Source: Siderastrea radians (Eukaryota; Cnidaria; Anthozoa; Scleractinia; Rhizangiidae). From it: a stretch of 64,000 nucleotides of DNA. The notes under the pieces are model-generated. The model saw nothing but the letters and a program-made list of their open reading frames with translations, was not told the origin of the DNA and did no database searches. The stretch lies in assembly GCA_964017195.1 (NCBI GenBank), contig OZ024895.1:6506001-6570000 (forward strand), written 5' to 3'. How positions within the stretch are numbered: position 1 is the first letter of the stretch; each line of letters begins with the position of its first letter. Shown in pieces: positions 10,705-22,120 of the stretch. Both the position numbers and the translations under genes were made by a program.

Positions 10705-13700
10705 ATGATGGATAAAATTCGTGGCTCTGTTCACAACAGGTTTAAAATAAATTACTCTTACATCTATCTTTTAAGAAATATTGAAACGAACAAAACACTT
10801 GTTTGGTTTCAAGATAGACAGAAAAGTCCTTCGCTTGCTACTCACGGCAACGCACAAGCGTGGTTGGAACAGCAAGAAAAAAGACGGTTGGGTGGTGAAA
10901 ACATTAACCAACCGAACACAAAATTTGTGTTTGGAAAACACCTATCGGTTCAAATCAAAATTATTTTAGACCAACAACCATTGCGGGTTGGAGAAGGGTG
11001 TTTGCCAGATTGCAATTGGTTGCGAAAAAAGAAGGGGTTGATTGCCCTTGACAATTTTAATGATTATATTTGTGTGTTTAGATGTTTAACGGTGCACCAT
11101 GGGCTGATAAACGATATAATCAAAGTAAAACAAAAACACTCGCTAGGGAATTTTTTACAATACACACCATTCCAAACGAAATTATAAAGTTTCAACATAT
11201 TCCATTAATTGCTAAATATCTAAATCAAGAAATTGTTGTGTATGACGTGACACCAGAGGGGGTTTTGCGTTAAAGGGTTGTTTTAAAGGCGATGAAGAAA
11301 AAGAAGAAAAAAACTCACCCATGACAATTGGGATTTTTAAAGAACATGCCTTTTTAATCACAAATTTAGAAAAGGCTACAAACACTTCTGCATGTGCGCA
11401 CTGTGATGCAAGATTTACAAAGTCGTGTAATCTTCTGCGTCAAGCCAAAACATGCTCAAACGGTCAAACCAAAATCAAGTGCCCTGGGGAAAGGATCTTT
11501 GCACCCCAGTCTTTGTTTGAACGCGCGTTCTATCCGAAAGGTAAGTTTGGCATCAAAGCTTGTTGTTGGATAGAATATGAGTCGAGACAGCGTGGGATCC
11601 ACATACACCACCACGCTTGCGGTCATGGAGGTGAGCGTATGATTGCCAACCATCTTGTTGATGGATACCATCACGAAAGCAAAACCGTATTTCAGTATCA
11701 TGGCTGTCATTTCCATGGATGTTCAACGTGTTATCCTTCACCTAAAGAAAGAGAGGTTGTTATTTGTGAACAGAAAGAAAAGGGGCTGATGGGGTTAAAA
11801 TAACTCGAGAAAAAGCGTATCAAAGAATCCTGCACCGAAATGAGGAAATTAAAGCAGCGGGTTATAATTTAGTTGTTCGTTGGGAGCACGAGACCCCTCG
11901 ACTATGATGGAATGATCGTTTACCAAAAAAGAGGAATGAGGCGTTCCCTCATGCAATTGTATATGATTTTGAATCCCATCAAGATCCAACAAAAAAAAAA
12001 CTGTGGCAACACAAGATCTAGTCTTTGAAAACGAGCACGTCCCCGTGTCTGTATCATTGGCCGTCACGCTCAACAGAAAACCTGAACACATTTGTTCGAA
12101 AGCCCCAGAAGAGTTGGTACAGAAATTTTGGGAAACAGTTGTAAGGCGAGGCGAAGTTTTGAGGAAAAATATCAAACAAAAATACTTTCCTACGTAAGAT
12201 TTTGAGATGTTACCAAAGAAACAACAATTAGCTATTAACCAATGATGCAACCAGATTCCCGTGGTTGATTTTAACTCAGGCAAGTATGACTTAAATCTGA
12301 TTAAAAAGTATTTTTTAACCCCCCCCGTGAGAAGACTGTGACCGTTGCAAAAAAAACAAGAAAACAGCATGTTCTTGACCACACCCAATTTTAAATTTTT
12401 TGACATTATCAATTATTTGGGTCCAGGCACAAGTTACGAAAAATGGGTCAAAACATATGGAAACGGTGAGACAAAATCGTGGTTACCATACGAGTGGTTC
12501 GACAGCTCGGACAAACTAGATTATGAAGGTCTACCACCTTATAGGTGTTGGTTTTCAAAACTGAAAAACAAATTTGTTTTATCACCAGAAGAGTTTGAAG
12601 ACTGCCAGCACATATTTCAAGAACGTGGTATGAAAGCATTTGCCGACTGGTTAAGATACTACAACATTTGTGGGTTCTTTTTTGGAAGCTTTAGAAACTA
12701 TGAGAGGCTTTTACGCAAACCTTGGCATTGACATTTTTACAGACGCAGTTTCTCTCCCAGGTGTGTCGCTGAAGTATCTTTTGCGAGGTACGTTGGGGAA
12801 ACGCAACGCACCTGAGTTGTACGCACCAGAAAGAGAGGCATATGACATGTTAAAAGACGCTGTCGTTGGCGGCCCGAGTCTGGTTTTCACAAGAAAGCAT
12901 GAGGCTGGTGAAACAAAGATACGATCGCACAAGTACGAAGACGCACGCCTGTGCCAACGAGTGCTTGGCTACGACGCCAACGCTTTATATCCTAGTACCA
13001 TGCTCCAAGCAATGTCCTGCGGTAAAGAAAAGATTGTAGTCTACCCTTATCCCTCCGAAGCTGTTGCAGAGCTTAATTTGAAACCGGTTGAAGACAAAAC
13101 AATGGTTTGGCTTTGCGGAGGTAGACATATCGGTACCGAAGGAGTTGTGGGACAAATTTGGAGAATTTCCTCCTTTGTTTCAAAACAACATTGTCCCAAA
13201 TAAGGCGATTCCAGAGCGTATGAAAACGTATTTGAGGAAAACCAATCGAACCGTGATTCCAGGTCAAAAAAAGCTTCCAGGTTTACTTTCTGCAAATAAA
13301 ATCTTGCTTTTCGCTCCACTTTTAGAATGGTATCTCGATCACGGGCTTAAGATCACAGCACTCTACCACACCATCGATTATAAAACGCAAAAACTCTTCC
13401 CGTGGTTTGTTCAGCAAGTTACAGAGAATAGGCGTGAAGGTGACTCTGAAGTGTTTTTAAAAACTGTTGGGCAATAGTGCATATGGTAAGTTAATAGAGG
13501 CTGTAGAGCGGCAAACAAGAGTTATTTACACAAAGTATCAGGGATAGGTCGACAGAGCGAAACGGTCCGTGTGGTTCGATGATATGGAAGAAATCGGGGA
13601 CGCGTTTGAGATCGAGTTTAGAAAAGAAAAGGTTACGATTAACTGTCCTTTTCAAATCGGAATTGTTGTCTATGAGTTGCGTATGCTAAAGTTTTATTAT

Positions 13701-14200
13701 GACTGTCTGGATTACTTCGTTAGACAGAAGAGATTTTGAGCTAATCCAGATGGACACCGACAGTCTTTACTTTGCACTCACACAAAATGCACGAAGAAGC
13801 TCCGACCTGAGCGGTTTGATGAAAATATTGGTTTGCTTGGGACAAATGGAGTAACCGCGAGCCAGGACTTTTCAAGCTAGAGTTTCAAGGTAATCGCGGA
13901 ATAGTTCTCTGTAGCAAGTGCTACTGCATGGAAAATGAAGAGAAAAGCAAAACTGAAATGTCGTCCAAGGGTGTATCACAACGGCAAAACGATCAAACAT
14001 GGGAAAGGTATTCGGATGCTCCAAACGGAGGGAAAGATAAAGCCACAAACCGAGGTTTCCGTATGGTAAAAGGAACCATGTGCACATATCAGCAACACAA
14101 ACGCGGTCTGCGTGCATATTATGACAAGCGGTGGGTGTTGCCAGATGGTATTCACACAGAGACTATAGAATATCACATCCAGTTGGTTAGCCTTAACTAG
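10705..14200 (+). pseudogene. Family B DNA polymerase (Polinton PolB), multiply frameshifted
   Basis: Replicative polymerase remnant. In order: a Cys-pair finger (ACAHCDARF near 11390), a His/Cys-rich block typical of Polinton polymerases (YHGCHFHGCSTCY near 11700), Exo I-like YDFESHQ near 11965, palm motif A-like YDANALYPS near 12975, motif B NSAYGK near 13470 in a different frame, motif C DTDS near 13755, and a C-terminal segment ending at TAG 14198-14200. The coding signal hops between frames at least eight times (for example near 11080-11190, 11270, 11800, 12200, 12700, 13200, 13470, 13730), so no working enzyme is made. The stop overlaps the end of the opposite-strand integrase by 8 nt. 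Confidence 0.9.
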
Positions 14201-15786
14201 CTGGGAGTTCGGTATCAGGGGGAACAACAAGCAGTTCCTCGCGAACAAAACTGCGTTTCCGTCCATCACGTAAGTAATACAAAACCGGTTCGTTAGGTTT
14301 TGTGATAGATCTTTCAATATTGAACACCTTCAAAGACCAGATTGTGTCTGTGGCTCTTCTGCGACCCCCTTCAAGTTCACCAGGCTGGTAGTGATAGCGA
14401 ACACTAACACCAGAGGGGAGTTTTTTTCGTTCTTTCCGACAGGTCTTAAATAAGGGGTTGGAGGTTTGGAATACACAGCTTTTTCTTTGATGACTTCAGC
14501 GGGTTTTTTCCCGATAAGACTGGTGACTTTAATTCATTATTCAAAGCAGAAACAACTTTGGGCAATCTTTTGACCCAAGCAGTGGACCGCTGAACCCTCA
14601 GGCAGGCGCATTTCGACGGCATACTGATGCCCAAACAGGCGCTCAGCCAGGGTGCGGTTGAATCTTTCAACAATGGCCTGGTCCCGGTGAATTTCAGTGC
14701 GCCCGCGCCGAATAGCAGTTTTGTTTTGTTTTTTCCATTTCTTTGGTGACAGCGCCCATAAACTCACGGCCAGGGTCAACCTGGAGTAACTGGGACCATT
14801 TCAAAGGGCCGCGTTTGTAAATTTTTTGAAAAGTGCTCGCAACTTCAGAAGACTCTTTTGAGTTCAAAGGTCCAGCTTCTTTGAAAAGGCTGGCAATATC
14901 GACGACTGTGACTTCATTATTCAAAGCAGAAACAGCTTTGGGCAATCTTTTGACCCAAGCAGTGGACCGCTGCCCCTCAGGCAGGCGCATTTCGACGGCA
15001 TACTGATGCCCGAACAGGCGCTCAGCCAGGGTGCGGTTGAATCTTTCAACAATGGCCTGGTCCCGGTGAAGACTCTTTTGAGCTCAAAGGTTCAGCTTCT
15101 TTGAAAAGGCTGGCAATATCGGCGACTGTGACTTCATTATTCAAAGCAGAAACAAATTTGGGCAATCTTTTGACCCAAGCAGTGGACCGCTGCCCCTCAG
15201 GCAGGCGCATTTCGGCGGCATACTGATGCCCGAACAGGGGCTCAGCCAGGGTACGGTTGAATCTTTCAACAATGGCCTCGTCCCGGTGAATTTCAGTGCG
15301 CCCGCGCCGAATAGCAGTTTTGTTTTTTGTTTTGTTTTCCATTTCTTTGGTGACAGCGCCCATAAACTCACGGCCAGGGTCAGCCTGAAGTGACTGGGGC
15401 CATTTCAAAGGGCCGCGTTTGTGAATTTTTTGAAAAGCGCTCACAACTTCAGAAGACTCTTTTGAGCTCAAAGATTCAGCTTCTTTGAAAAGGCTGGCAA
15501 TATCGACGACTGTCAAAGCATATTTGTAAGTCTTTTGGTCCTCGACCACGTCCCAGGGTGTCGTGTGGTAAAAAAAGAAGATCCGCTTGGTGAACTTCAT
15601 TTGGCGTTGAAACATCAAATTTGGGGCGAGGAATGCGCTTTGGAGCTGGAAGATATATTTGCCAAATGGCTTGCTTAATCAACCACTTTTTCGTGGCATC
15701 TTCGGAAACATAACTTTTGCAGCCTGGGCTAACTTTTGTATAGCGGCTATACCTTTCCAATACACCTTTGCGAATTTTGCATCCAT
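14193..15786 (-). pseudogene. Polinton integrase (F54H12.3-like), internally triplicated
   Basis: Retroviral-type DDE integrase. The likely start at 15786 follows a TATATAT tract; a frameshift occurs about 25 codons in. Visible motifs: VHQADLLFLPHD (first catalytic Asp), DPGREFMG (second Asp), IVERFNRTLA (catalytic Glu region), and a C-terminal Polinton-type segment ending at 14193. The block from the core to the Glu region is tandemly repeated: units start near 14533, 14911 and 15130, the middle one with about 160 bp missing. The repeats and stops exclude function. The gene is tail to tail with the polymerase. Confidence 0.9.
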
Positions 15787-15944
15787 TGTATATATTTATA
15801 AATTTGTTTTCAAAATTATAGGAATCGAAAAGCAGTATATCAAAGAGCAAGAGCGCCGGCGCCAACGAAAACTAGCTCACTTTGTTTTTGCTGCTCGCTG
15901 GGTTGGTAAAAGTCAGAAAACTTTGGCTCTTGAGGCACCGTGAG

Positions 15945-16047
15945 TTAGTCCTGTTGGTGGACCTGGTTATAAAGTTTGAAGGTGTAAGTAAAGGTTTGCT
16001 TGGCCTGCTCTTTTATTTCGTGCTGAGTTGCAATGAGGAACTTTGGC
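15945..16047 (-). pseudogene. 3' fragment of a small Polinton protein
   Basis: Minus-strand reading ATQHEIKEQAKQTF ... KLYNQVHQQD and stop. I believe it is the C-terminal part of the same gene whose N-terminal part lies at 21298-21502 on the same strand; the two would adjoin if the 5.25 kb between them were removed. The assignment rests on remembered family pattern and is not proven here. Confidence 0.45.
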
Positions 16048-16188
16048 CATGAAAAAAATTCGCAGCATGCATTCATTAAAAGCGTTATTTTACGCCAATC
16101 ATTTCTGTCAGCAATGAAGAGAATTATATCAACACGTGCGATCGGCATGTGTCCTTGCGGTTACTTAACAGCATGCCTACATTAAGAT

Positions 16189-16235
16189 TAATAATTTTTA
16201 CGACACGGCGTGATGCCGTGAAGTAAAAATTATTA
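16189..16235. repeat. Hairpin, 13-bp + 6-bp stem
   Basis: TAATAATTTTTAC (16189-16201) pairs with GTAAAAATTATTA (16223-16235), and inside it CACGGC pairs with GCCGTG around GTGAT. Role unknown; it lies near the left edge of the presumed 5.25-kb insert. Confidence 0.7.
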
Positions 16236-16392
16236 CAGGAAAGAACGAGCGCAGTCAGCGCAAGTGCGTGGATTTTCAGGTAAGTTTATCTGTTTTTCGA
16301 GTAACCTCCTTTTGGCTCTGTCGAATTCCAGCAACACAAAGGGTTTAGGTCGCACGACTTGTCACCATACGCCAGGAAACGAAATCTAGAAC

Positions 16393-17436
16393 CGGTCAGT
16401 ACAAAATGCAGATTGCAGACTGCAGACTGCAGACTGCAGACCGGGTACAAAATGCAGACTAGGTACAAAATGCAGACTGCAGACTGCAGACTGGGTACAA
16501 AATGCAGACTGACATTTCAAACTGTTTTTTTCCTTTTTTTAATGTTATTTCATTTTGTAACTTACCGGTTGTCACACAATCCCTTTTCCGATGTCATATT
16601 CCACGAAAACTCGCATTACCGGGGAATGATCTTGCTCCATTACTTGAAATATACTTTTTAAACGAAGTCTCGAAGATCAATTCGTTCTTAAACATGATTT
16701 AAGCCTTCTCAGCTTCTTACTTCAAGTGCGAGATCGCATAACATAAAAACACTCGTTGCAACATGATACAGCAGTGTTAATTGTTAGGGTTATTATATTG
16801 AATCAGCATATTTGAACCAGACATGCCAGGCTGGTATAATGAACTTTCCACAATAAGAGCAGTGTTAATTGTTATGGTTGTTATATATTGAATCACCATA
16901 TTTGAACCAGACATGCCAGGCTGGTAGAATGAACTTTACACAAATGGAGCAGTGTTAATTGTTATGTTGGTTGGTTAGCAAAAATATATTTTGGAGAAAA
17001 TTAAAGAAAGTTGTTTCCTACATTTGCAATGTGTTTTATCTGTACTTATTAATTAATAAACCAGGAAGATAACAAAAGTCAAATCGGGGGAATTTTTCGA
17101 GGACAAGATTCCGTGACTGACCGTTTGTTTACATTTGTTGTGGTTTTATCGCATCGGATCATGAATGACCACACAATTGCTACACAAAATGAAATCATGA
17201 CTCAGCGTTTTCGTTTCGAGTAATGGAGCAAGATTATTCCCCGGTAATGCGAGTTTTCGTGGAATATGACATCGGAAAAGGGATTGCGTGACAACCGGTA
17301 ATAATATATCTATAAAAAAAAGGTTCACAATATGTCAGTCTGCATTTTGTACCTAGTCTGCATTTTGTACCCGGTCTGCAGTCTGCAGTCTGCAGTCTGC
17401 AGTCTGCAGTCTGCAGTCTGCATTTTGTACTGACCG
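16393..17436. mobile_element. Non-autonomous MULE-like element with minisatellite TIRs
   Basis: Starts CGGTCAGTACAAAATGCAGA and ends with its inverse; flanked by perfect 10-bp direct repeats AATCTAGAAC (16383-16392 and 17437-17446). The termini contain runs of TGCAGAC and GGGTACAAAATGCAGAC units. A second inverted block (16561-16645 against 17218-17302) gives subterminal arms. A target duplication of 9-11 bp fits Mutator-like elements best. There is no transposase. It interrupts older sequence inside the Polinton. Confidence 0.85.
16771..16965 (+). repeat. Tandem ~88-bp repeat inside the MULE-like element
   Basis: Two complete units beginning GCAGTGTTAATTGTTA at 16771 and 16859, and a truncated third at 16949. 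They share ATTTGAACCAGACATGCCAGG. Confidence 0.85.
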
Positions 17437-17446
17437 AATCTAGAAC

Positions 17447-18044
17447 AGGCCCAGAGAAGTATCCAGACTTGTCACGCCGTTTGTAATGATGTGGTGCGAC
17501 ATGTGTTCGTCGTTTCAGTTTTATGGTATATTTTCCTTGCTAGACCGCCACTATAGTCATTTGCATGTAGGTCGAGCAAGAACCCGACATCGATCAAATT
17601 TTTAGGCTACTGACTTTTATGTGAAGAAACGTATGTTAGAGGCCCCACGGGACGTGGTGGCGCTTTCATGACTCGATTATAATTTATTCGAGAGACACTA
17701 GTATCATGTATTAAACCTTTCCCAGCCGCGAGTCATTGCGTTTCCTTTTGATATTTTACTTACTTTATTCCAAGTAAAGGTTTCCAACCTAAATACCTAC
17801 TTGTAGCGACTGCTTGGGTAATACCAGGCTTTCTTCAAAACATTATATTGAATTTGTGTTTTGCGTGTAACACAATGGTGGCGGGAAATGTAAGGTTTTG
17901 AAAATCGCGCGCGTCTAAACGACGACCGCTCCACGAAGCTATGGAATCGAGACAAAAAGAGACGAGAGACCTTTGGTAAGTGGAAATAAGAATTACAATT
18001 TTAAATACGTGTATACCTTGAGGCGAAATATTAGCATCGCGCTC
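17447..18044. other. No gene recognised
   Basis: Spacer between the MULE-like element and the minisatellite. No conserved reading frame is seen. Confidence 0.5.
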
Positions 18045-20829
18045 TAGCTTTATTCTGATTTTCTCACATAATATGCTGTACCTGGAAACTTGATCGCTAT
18101 CGTTACGCTTTGTTTTCCTCGGGTATGATATACCTGGAAGCATTACTTTTAACATCGCGCTTTAGTTTATTCTGTCTTCCGTGGGGAGCATATACCTGCA
18201 AGCGGAATGTCTAACATCGCTTTAAAGCTTATTCTGTCTTCCTTGGGTAGCGTATACCTGGAAGCGGAATTTCTAACATCGCGCTTTAGTTTATTCTGTC
18301 TTCCTTGGGTAGCATATACCTGGAAGCGGAATGTCTAACATTACGCTTTAGCTTATTCTGTCTTCCTTGGGTAGCATATACCTGGAAGCGGAATTTCTAA
18401 CATCGCGCTTTAGTTTATTCTGTCTTCCTTGGGTAGCATATACCTGGAAGCGGAATGTCTAACATTACGCTTTAGCTTATTCTGTCTTCCTTGGGTAGCA
18501 TATACCTGGAAGCGGAATTTCTAACATCGCGCTTTAGTTTATTCTGTCTTCCTTGGGTAGCATATACCTGGAAGCGGAATGTCTAACATTACGCTTTAGC
18601 TTATTCTGTCTTCCTTGGGTAGCGTATACCTGGAAGCGGAATTTCTAACACCGCTCTTTAGCTTATATTTATTCTGTCTTCCCTGGGTACCATATACCTG
18701 GAAGCGGAATTTCTAACATCGCGCTTTAGTTTATTCTGTCTTCCTTGTGTAGCATATACCTGGAAGCGGAATGTCTAACATTGCGCTTTAGCTTATTCTG
18801 TCTTCCTTGGGTAGCGTATACCTGGGAGCGGAATTTCTAACACCGCTCTTTAGCTTATTCTGTCTTCCTTGGGTAGCATATACCTGGAAGCGGAATTTCT
18901 AACACCGCTCTTTAGCTTATTCTGTCTTCCTTGGGTACCATATACCTGGAAGCGGAATTTCTAACACCGCTCTTTAGCTTATTCTGTCTTCCTTGGGTAG
19001 CATATACCTGGAAGCGGAATTTCTAACACCGCTCTTTAGCTTATATTTATTCTGTCTTCCCTGGGTACCATATACCTGGAAGCGGAATTTCTAACACCGC
19101 TCTTTAGCTTATTCTGTCTTCCTTGGGTAGCGTATACCTGGAAGCGGAATTTCTAACACCGCTCTTTAGCTTATTCTGTCTTCCTTGGGTAGCATATACC
19201 TGGAAGCGGAATTTCTAACACCGCTCTTTAGCTTATTCTGTCTTCCTTGGGTAGCGTATACCTGGGAGCGGAATTTCTAACACCGCTCTTTAGCTTATTC
19301 TGTCTTCCTTGGGTAGCGTATACCTGGAAGCGGAATTTCTAACACCGCTCTTTAGCTTATTCTGTCTTCCTTGGGTAGCATATACCTGGAAGCGGAATTT
19401 CTAACACCGCTCTTTAGCTTATTCTGTCTTCCTTGGGTAGCGTATACCTGGAAGCGGAATTTCTAACACCGCTCTTTAGCTTATTCTGTCTTCCTTGGGT
19501 AGCGTATACCTGGAAGCAGAATTTCTAACACCGCTCTTTAGCTTATTCTGTCTTCCTTGGGTAGCGTATACCTGGAAGCGGAATTTCTAACACCGCTCTT
19601 TAGCTTATTCTGTCTTCCTTGGGTAGCGTATACCTGGAAGCGGAATTTCTAACACCGCTCTTTAGCTTATTCTGTCTTCCCTGGGTACCATATACCTGGA
19701 AGCGGAATTTCTAACACCGCTCTTTAGCTTATTCTGTCTTCCCTGGGTACCATATACCTGGAAGCGGAATTTCTAACACCGCTCTTTAGCTTATTCTGTC
19801 TTCCTTGGGTAGCATATACCTGGAAGCGGAATTTCTAACACCGCTCTTTAGCTTATATTTATTCTGTCTTCCCTGGGTACCATATACCTGGAAGCGGAAT
19901 TTCTAACACCGCTCTTTAGCTTATTCTGTCTTCCTTGGGTAGCGTATACCTGGAAGCGGAATTTCTAACACCGCTCTTTAGCTTATTCTGTCTTCCTTGG
20001 GTAGCATATACCTGGAAGCGGAATTTCTAACGTCGCTTTATAGCTTATTCTGTCTTCCTTGGGTAGCATATACCTGGAAGCAGAATTTCTAACATCGCGC
20101 TTTAGTTTATTCTGTCTTCCTTGGGTAGCATATACCTGGAAGCGGAATGTCTAACATTACGCTTTAGCTTATTCTGTCTTCCTTGGGTAGCGTATACCTG
20201 GAAGCGGAATTTCTAACACCGCTCTTTAGCTTATTCTGTCTTCCTTGGGTAGCATATACCTGGAAGCGGAATGTCTAACATTACGCTTTAGCTTATTCTG
20301 TCTTCCTTGGGTAGCGTATACCTGGAAGCAGAATTTCTAACACCGCTCTTTAGCTTATTCTGTCTTCCTTGGGTAGTATATACCTGGAAGCGGGATTTCT
20401 AACGTCGCTTTAAAGCTTATTCTGTCTTCCTTGGGTAGCATATACCTGGAAGCAGAATTTCTAACATCGCGCTTTAGTTTATTCTGTCTTGGTTGGGTAG
20501 CATATACCTGGAAGTGGAATGTCTAACATTGCTTTAGAGCTTATTCTGTCTTCCTTGGGTAGCGTATACCTGGAAGCGGAATTTCTAACATCGGGCTTTA
20601 GCTTATTCTGTCTACCTTGGGTAGCATATACCTGCAAGCGGAATGTCTAACATTGATTTAGAGCTTATTCTGTCTCCCTTGGGTAGCGTATACCTGAAAG
20701 CGGAATTTCTAACATCGCGCTTTAGCTTATTCTGTCTTCCTTGGGTAGCATATACCTGGAAGTGGAATGTCTAACATCGCTTTATAGCTTATTCTGTCTT
20801 CCTTAGGTAGCATGCATATACCTGGAAGA
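18045..20829 (+). repeat. 62-bp minisatellite, about 45 copies
   Basis: Head-to-tail units of TTATTCTGTCTTCCTTGGGT + AGCATATACCTGGAAGCGGA + ATTTCTAACACCGCTCTTTA + GC. The edges are most diverged, the centre most uniform. Variants: AACACCGCTC, AACATCGCGC, AACATTACGC; some units carry a 6-base TATATT insertion after TTTAGCT (near 18662, 19042, 19852). Between about 18290 and 18620 two variants alternate as a 124-bp higher-order pair. No coding potential. Confidence 0.97.
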
Positions 20830-21209
20830 TTCTGTTTTTTGTGCAATAAAAAAGAAGCAAACAAAACAAAAGATTAACCAATTGCCAGGTTTTCATTTAC
20901 AATTAATGTACCTTGAATGTTAAGTTGTTTTACGACTCTAAAATCATCATATTTTTTGAAAACCTTTTTCCCAGTCTTACAGGTAGCGGGGCGGAGAATT
21001 TATTCAATTCAATATTACCGGTTATACAATTGTATTCTTGAGTTTACCAACATTAGTGTTGTATCTTCATTAATCCGGAAATTGCGGTTACTTTCATTTC
21101 AGTTTAGGAGAGCTTGAATTACTTTTTTGTGGGCGTTTGTCTGATTTCCTAGTGTGTTCAGCTAAAACCTCAAGAGACGGAGAGGTGTCAAACCTTGGCT
21201 TTGAATTAC

Positions 21210-21262
21210 TTATGCAAATTAGCTGGCTGCACATTGAATGTGCAGCCAGCTAATTTGCATAA
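21210..21262. terminator. 26-bp perfect palindrome downstream of small Polinton genes
   Basis: TTATGCAAATTAGCTGGC... at 21210-21235 is exactly inverted at 21237-21262 with one unpaired base. It lies about 40 bases beyond the 3' end of the minus-strand gene at 21298-21502. It could act in 3'-end formation, or simply be a foldback remnant. The 'terminator' label is inference. Confidence 0.45.
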
Positions 21263-21297
21263 CATTTTTTCGCACCTCAAAGCTTGTCACGCGGCGG

Positions 21298-21502
21298 CAG
21301 TCAAGCAGTTTTGTTCTTTCTTTTTTTATATTTAGCGTACGCAGCTTGGTAAGCCTCCAGGGCTTTATCATGTCTTATTTTTTCTTCGACGGAGGCCTTT
21401 GGATCATCACCAGATAGAAAACGAGCGAGATAGTTGCCGCCAATAAAAGCAACAGCGTTGAGCAGAGCTCCGCCCGCCCGCCATAATAGCAACACTTGCC
21501 AT
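21298..21502 (-). pseudogene. Small Polinton membrane-type protein, frameshifted and cut
   Basis: ATG at 21502 follows a TATATATA tract by 2-3 bases. The expected frame runs only a few codons; the long frame (hydrophobic ALLNAVAFIGGNYLARFL, then a charged helix EEKIRHDKALEAYQAAYAKYKK) is shifted by one. The reading stops at 21301. Its presumed continuation is at 15945-16047. One membrane helix plus a coiled-coil-like segment; function unknown. Confidence 0.55.
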
Positions 21503-21516
21503 TGTATATATATTAT

Positions 21517-21741
21517 TCAAACATCATCTGGGAGAATTTTCTGGTCTTCAAGGTATCGTTTCAGCGCAATACTTCCAGCCATGACAGCGGTGAATTTAAC
21601 GTAGTTCATTGCATTGCTGCTAGGGCCAGAGGTAAAATTTTCTTTAACGGCTTTTTTTGCAACCAAGTCAATGCCAACGACAAGGCCAGTAAGTGTGGCC
21701 GCATCGAGAACAGTTTTGACGAGCTTGTTGTCAGACGACAT
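21517..21741 (-). CDS. Small Polinton-associated membrane protein, 74 aa
   Basis: Starts at 21741 (ATG), three bases after TATATATAG on the minus strand. Two hydrophobic stretches: LDAATLTGLVVGIDLVA near residues 12-28 and FTAVMAGSIALK near 48-60, the latter followed by RYLEDQKILPDD. I recall similar small proteins as common companions of cnidarian Polintons, but no biochemical role is known to me. It is one of the few intact frames in this element. It ends 14 bases before the start of the next gene on the same strand. Confidence 0.65.
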   Translation of the reverse strand: MSSDNKLVKTVLDAATLTGLVVGIDLVAKKAVKENFTSGPSSNAMNYVKFTAVMAGSIALKRYLEDQKILPDDV

Positions 21742-21825
21742 GGTCTATATATATTTGTAAAAAATATGAATTAATCAAGGGGCCGGAACAAAAATGCAAA
21801 TGAGAACGCACGGAAAATTCCGCTA

Positions 21826-22120
21826 CTAAGGCGACACGACGAAAGTGTCCGGATTTGATTTGCTTGACGTTGGATATTTATATATCAAATAGAAATGGCT
21901 GGCTTCCTTGTGGTAGACTTGCTTAGAAAACGAATCGTCAGCACAAACCTGGTTTACACGTGAGAGGAAGCGAGACTTCTGTGCAGCGATGTCCCATAGT
22001 AAATGATGGTAAAAATAGATGGCAAATAGTTTGAAGGTATAAAAAGGGCAGAATCGTGAATTTCGAACCAAAACGAATTATTGTTCGCACCTTTTGGTAG
22101 GTTTTAAAATTAATGCCCAT
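21826..22120 (-). pseudogene. Hypothetical Polinton gene, probably frameshifted
   Basis: Two overlapping minus-strand frames (start 22120, and 22071 to stop 21826) look like one small gene broken by an indel near 22040. Residues include FAIYFYHHLLWDIAAQ and a C-terminus KYPTSSKSNPDTFVVSP. No domain recognised. The position upstream of the 74-aa gene, same strand, suggests a third member of this small-gene cluster. Confidence 0.35.

Noticed and set aside
18045..20829. Regular 62-bp repetition resembling a CRISPR array
   Set aside because: Whole units are repeated with no unique spacers, in a eukaryotic genome; it is a minisatellite.
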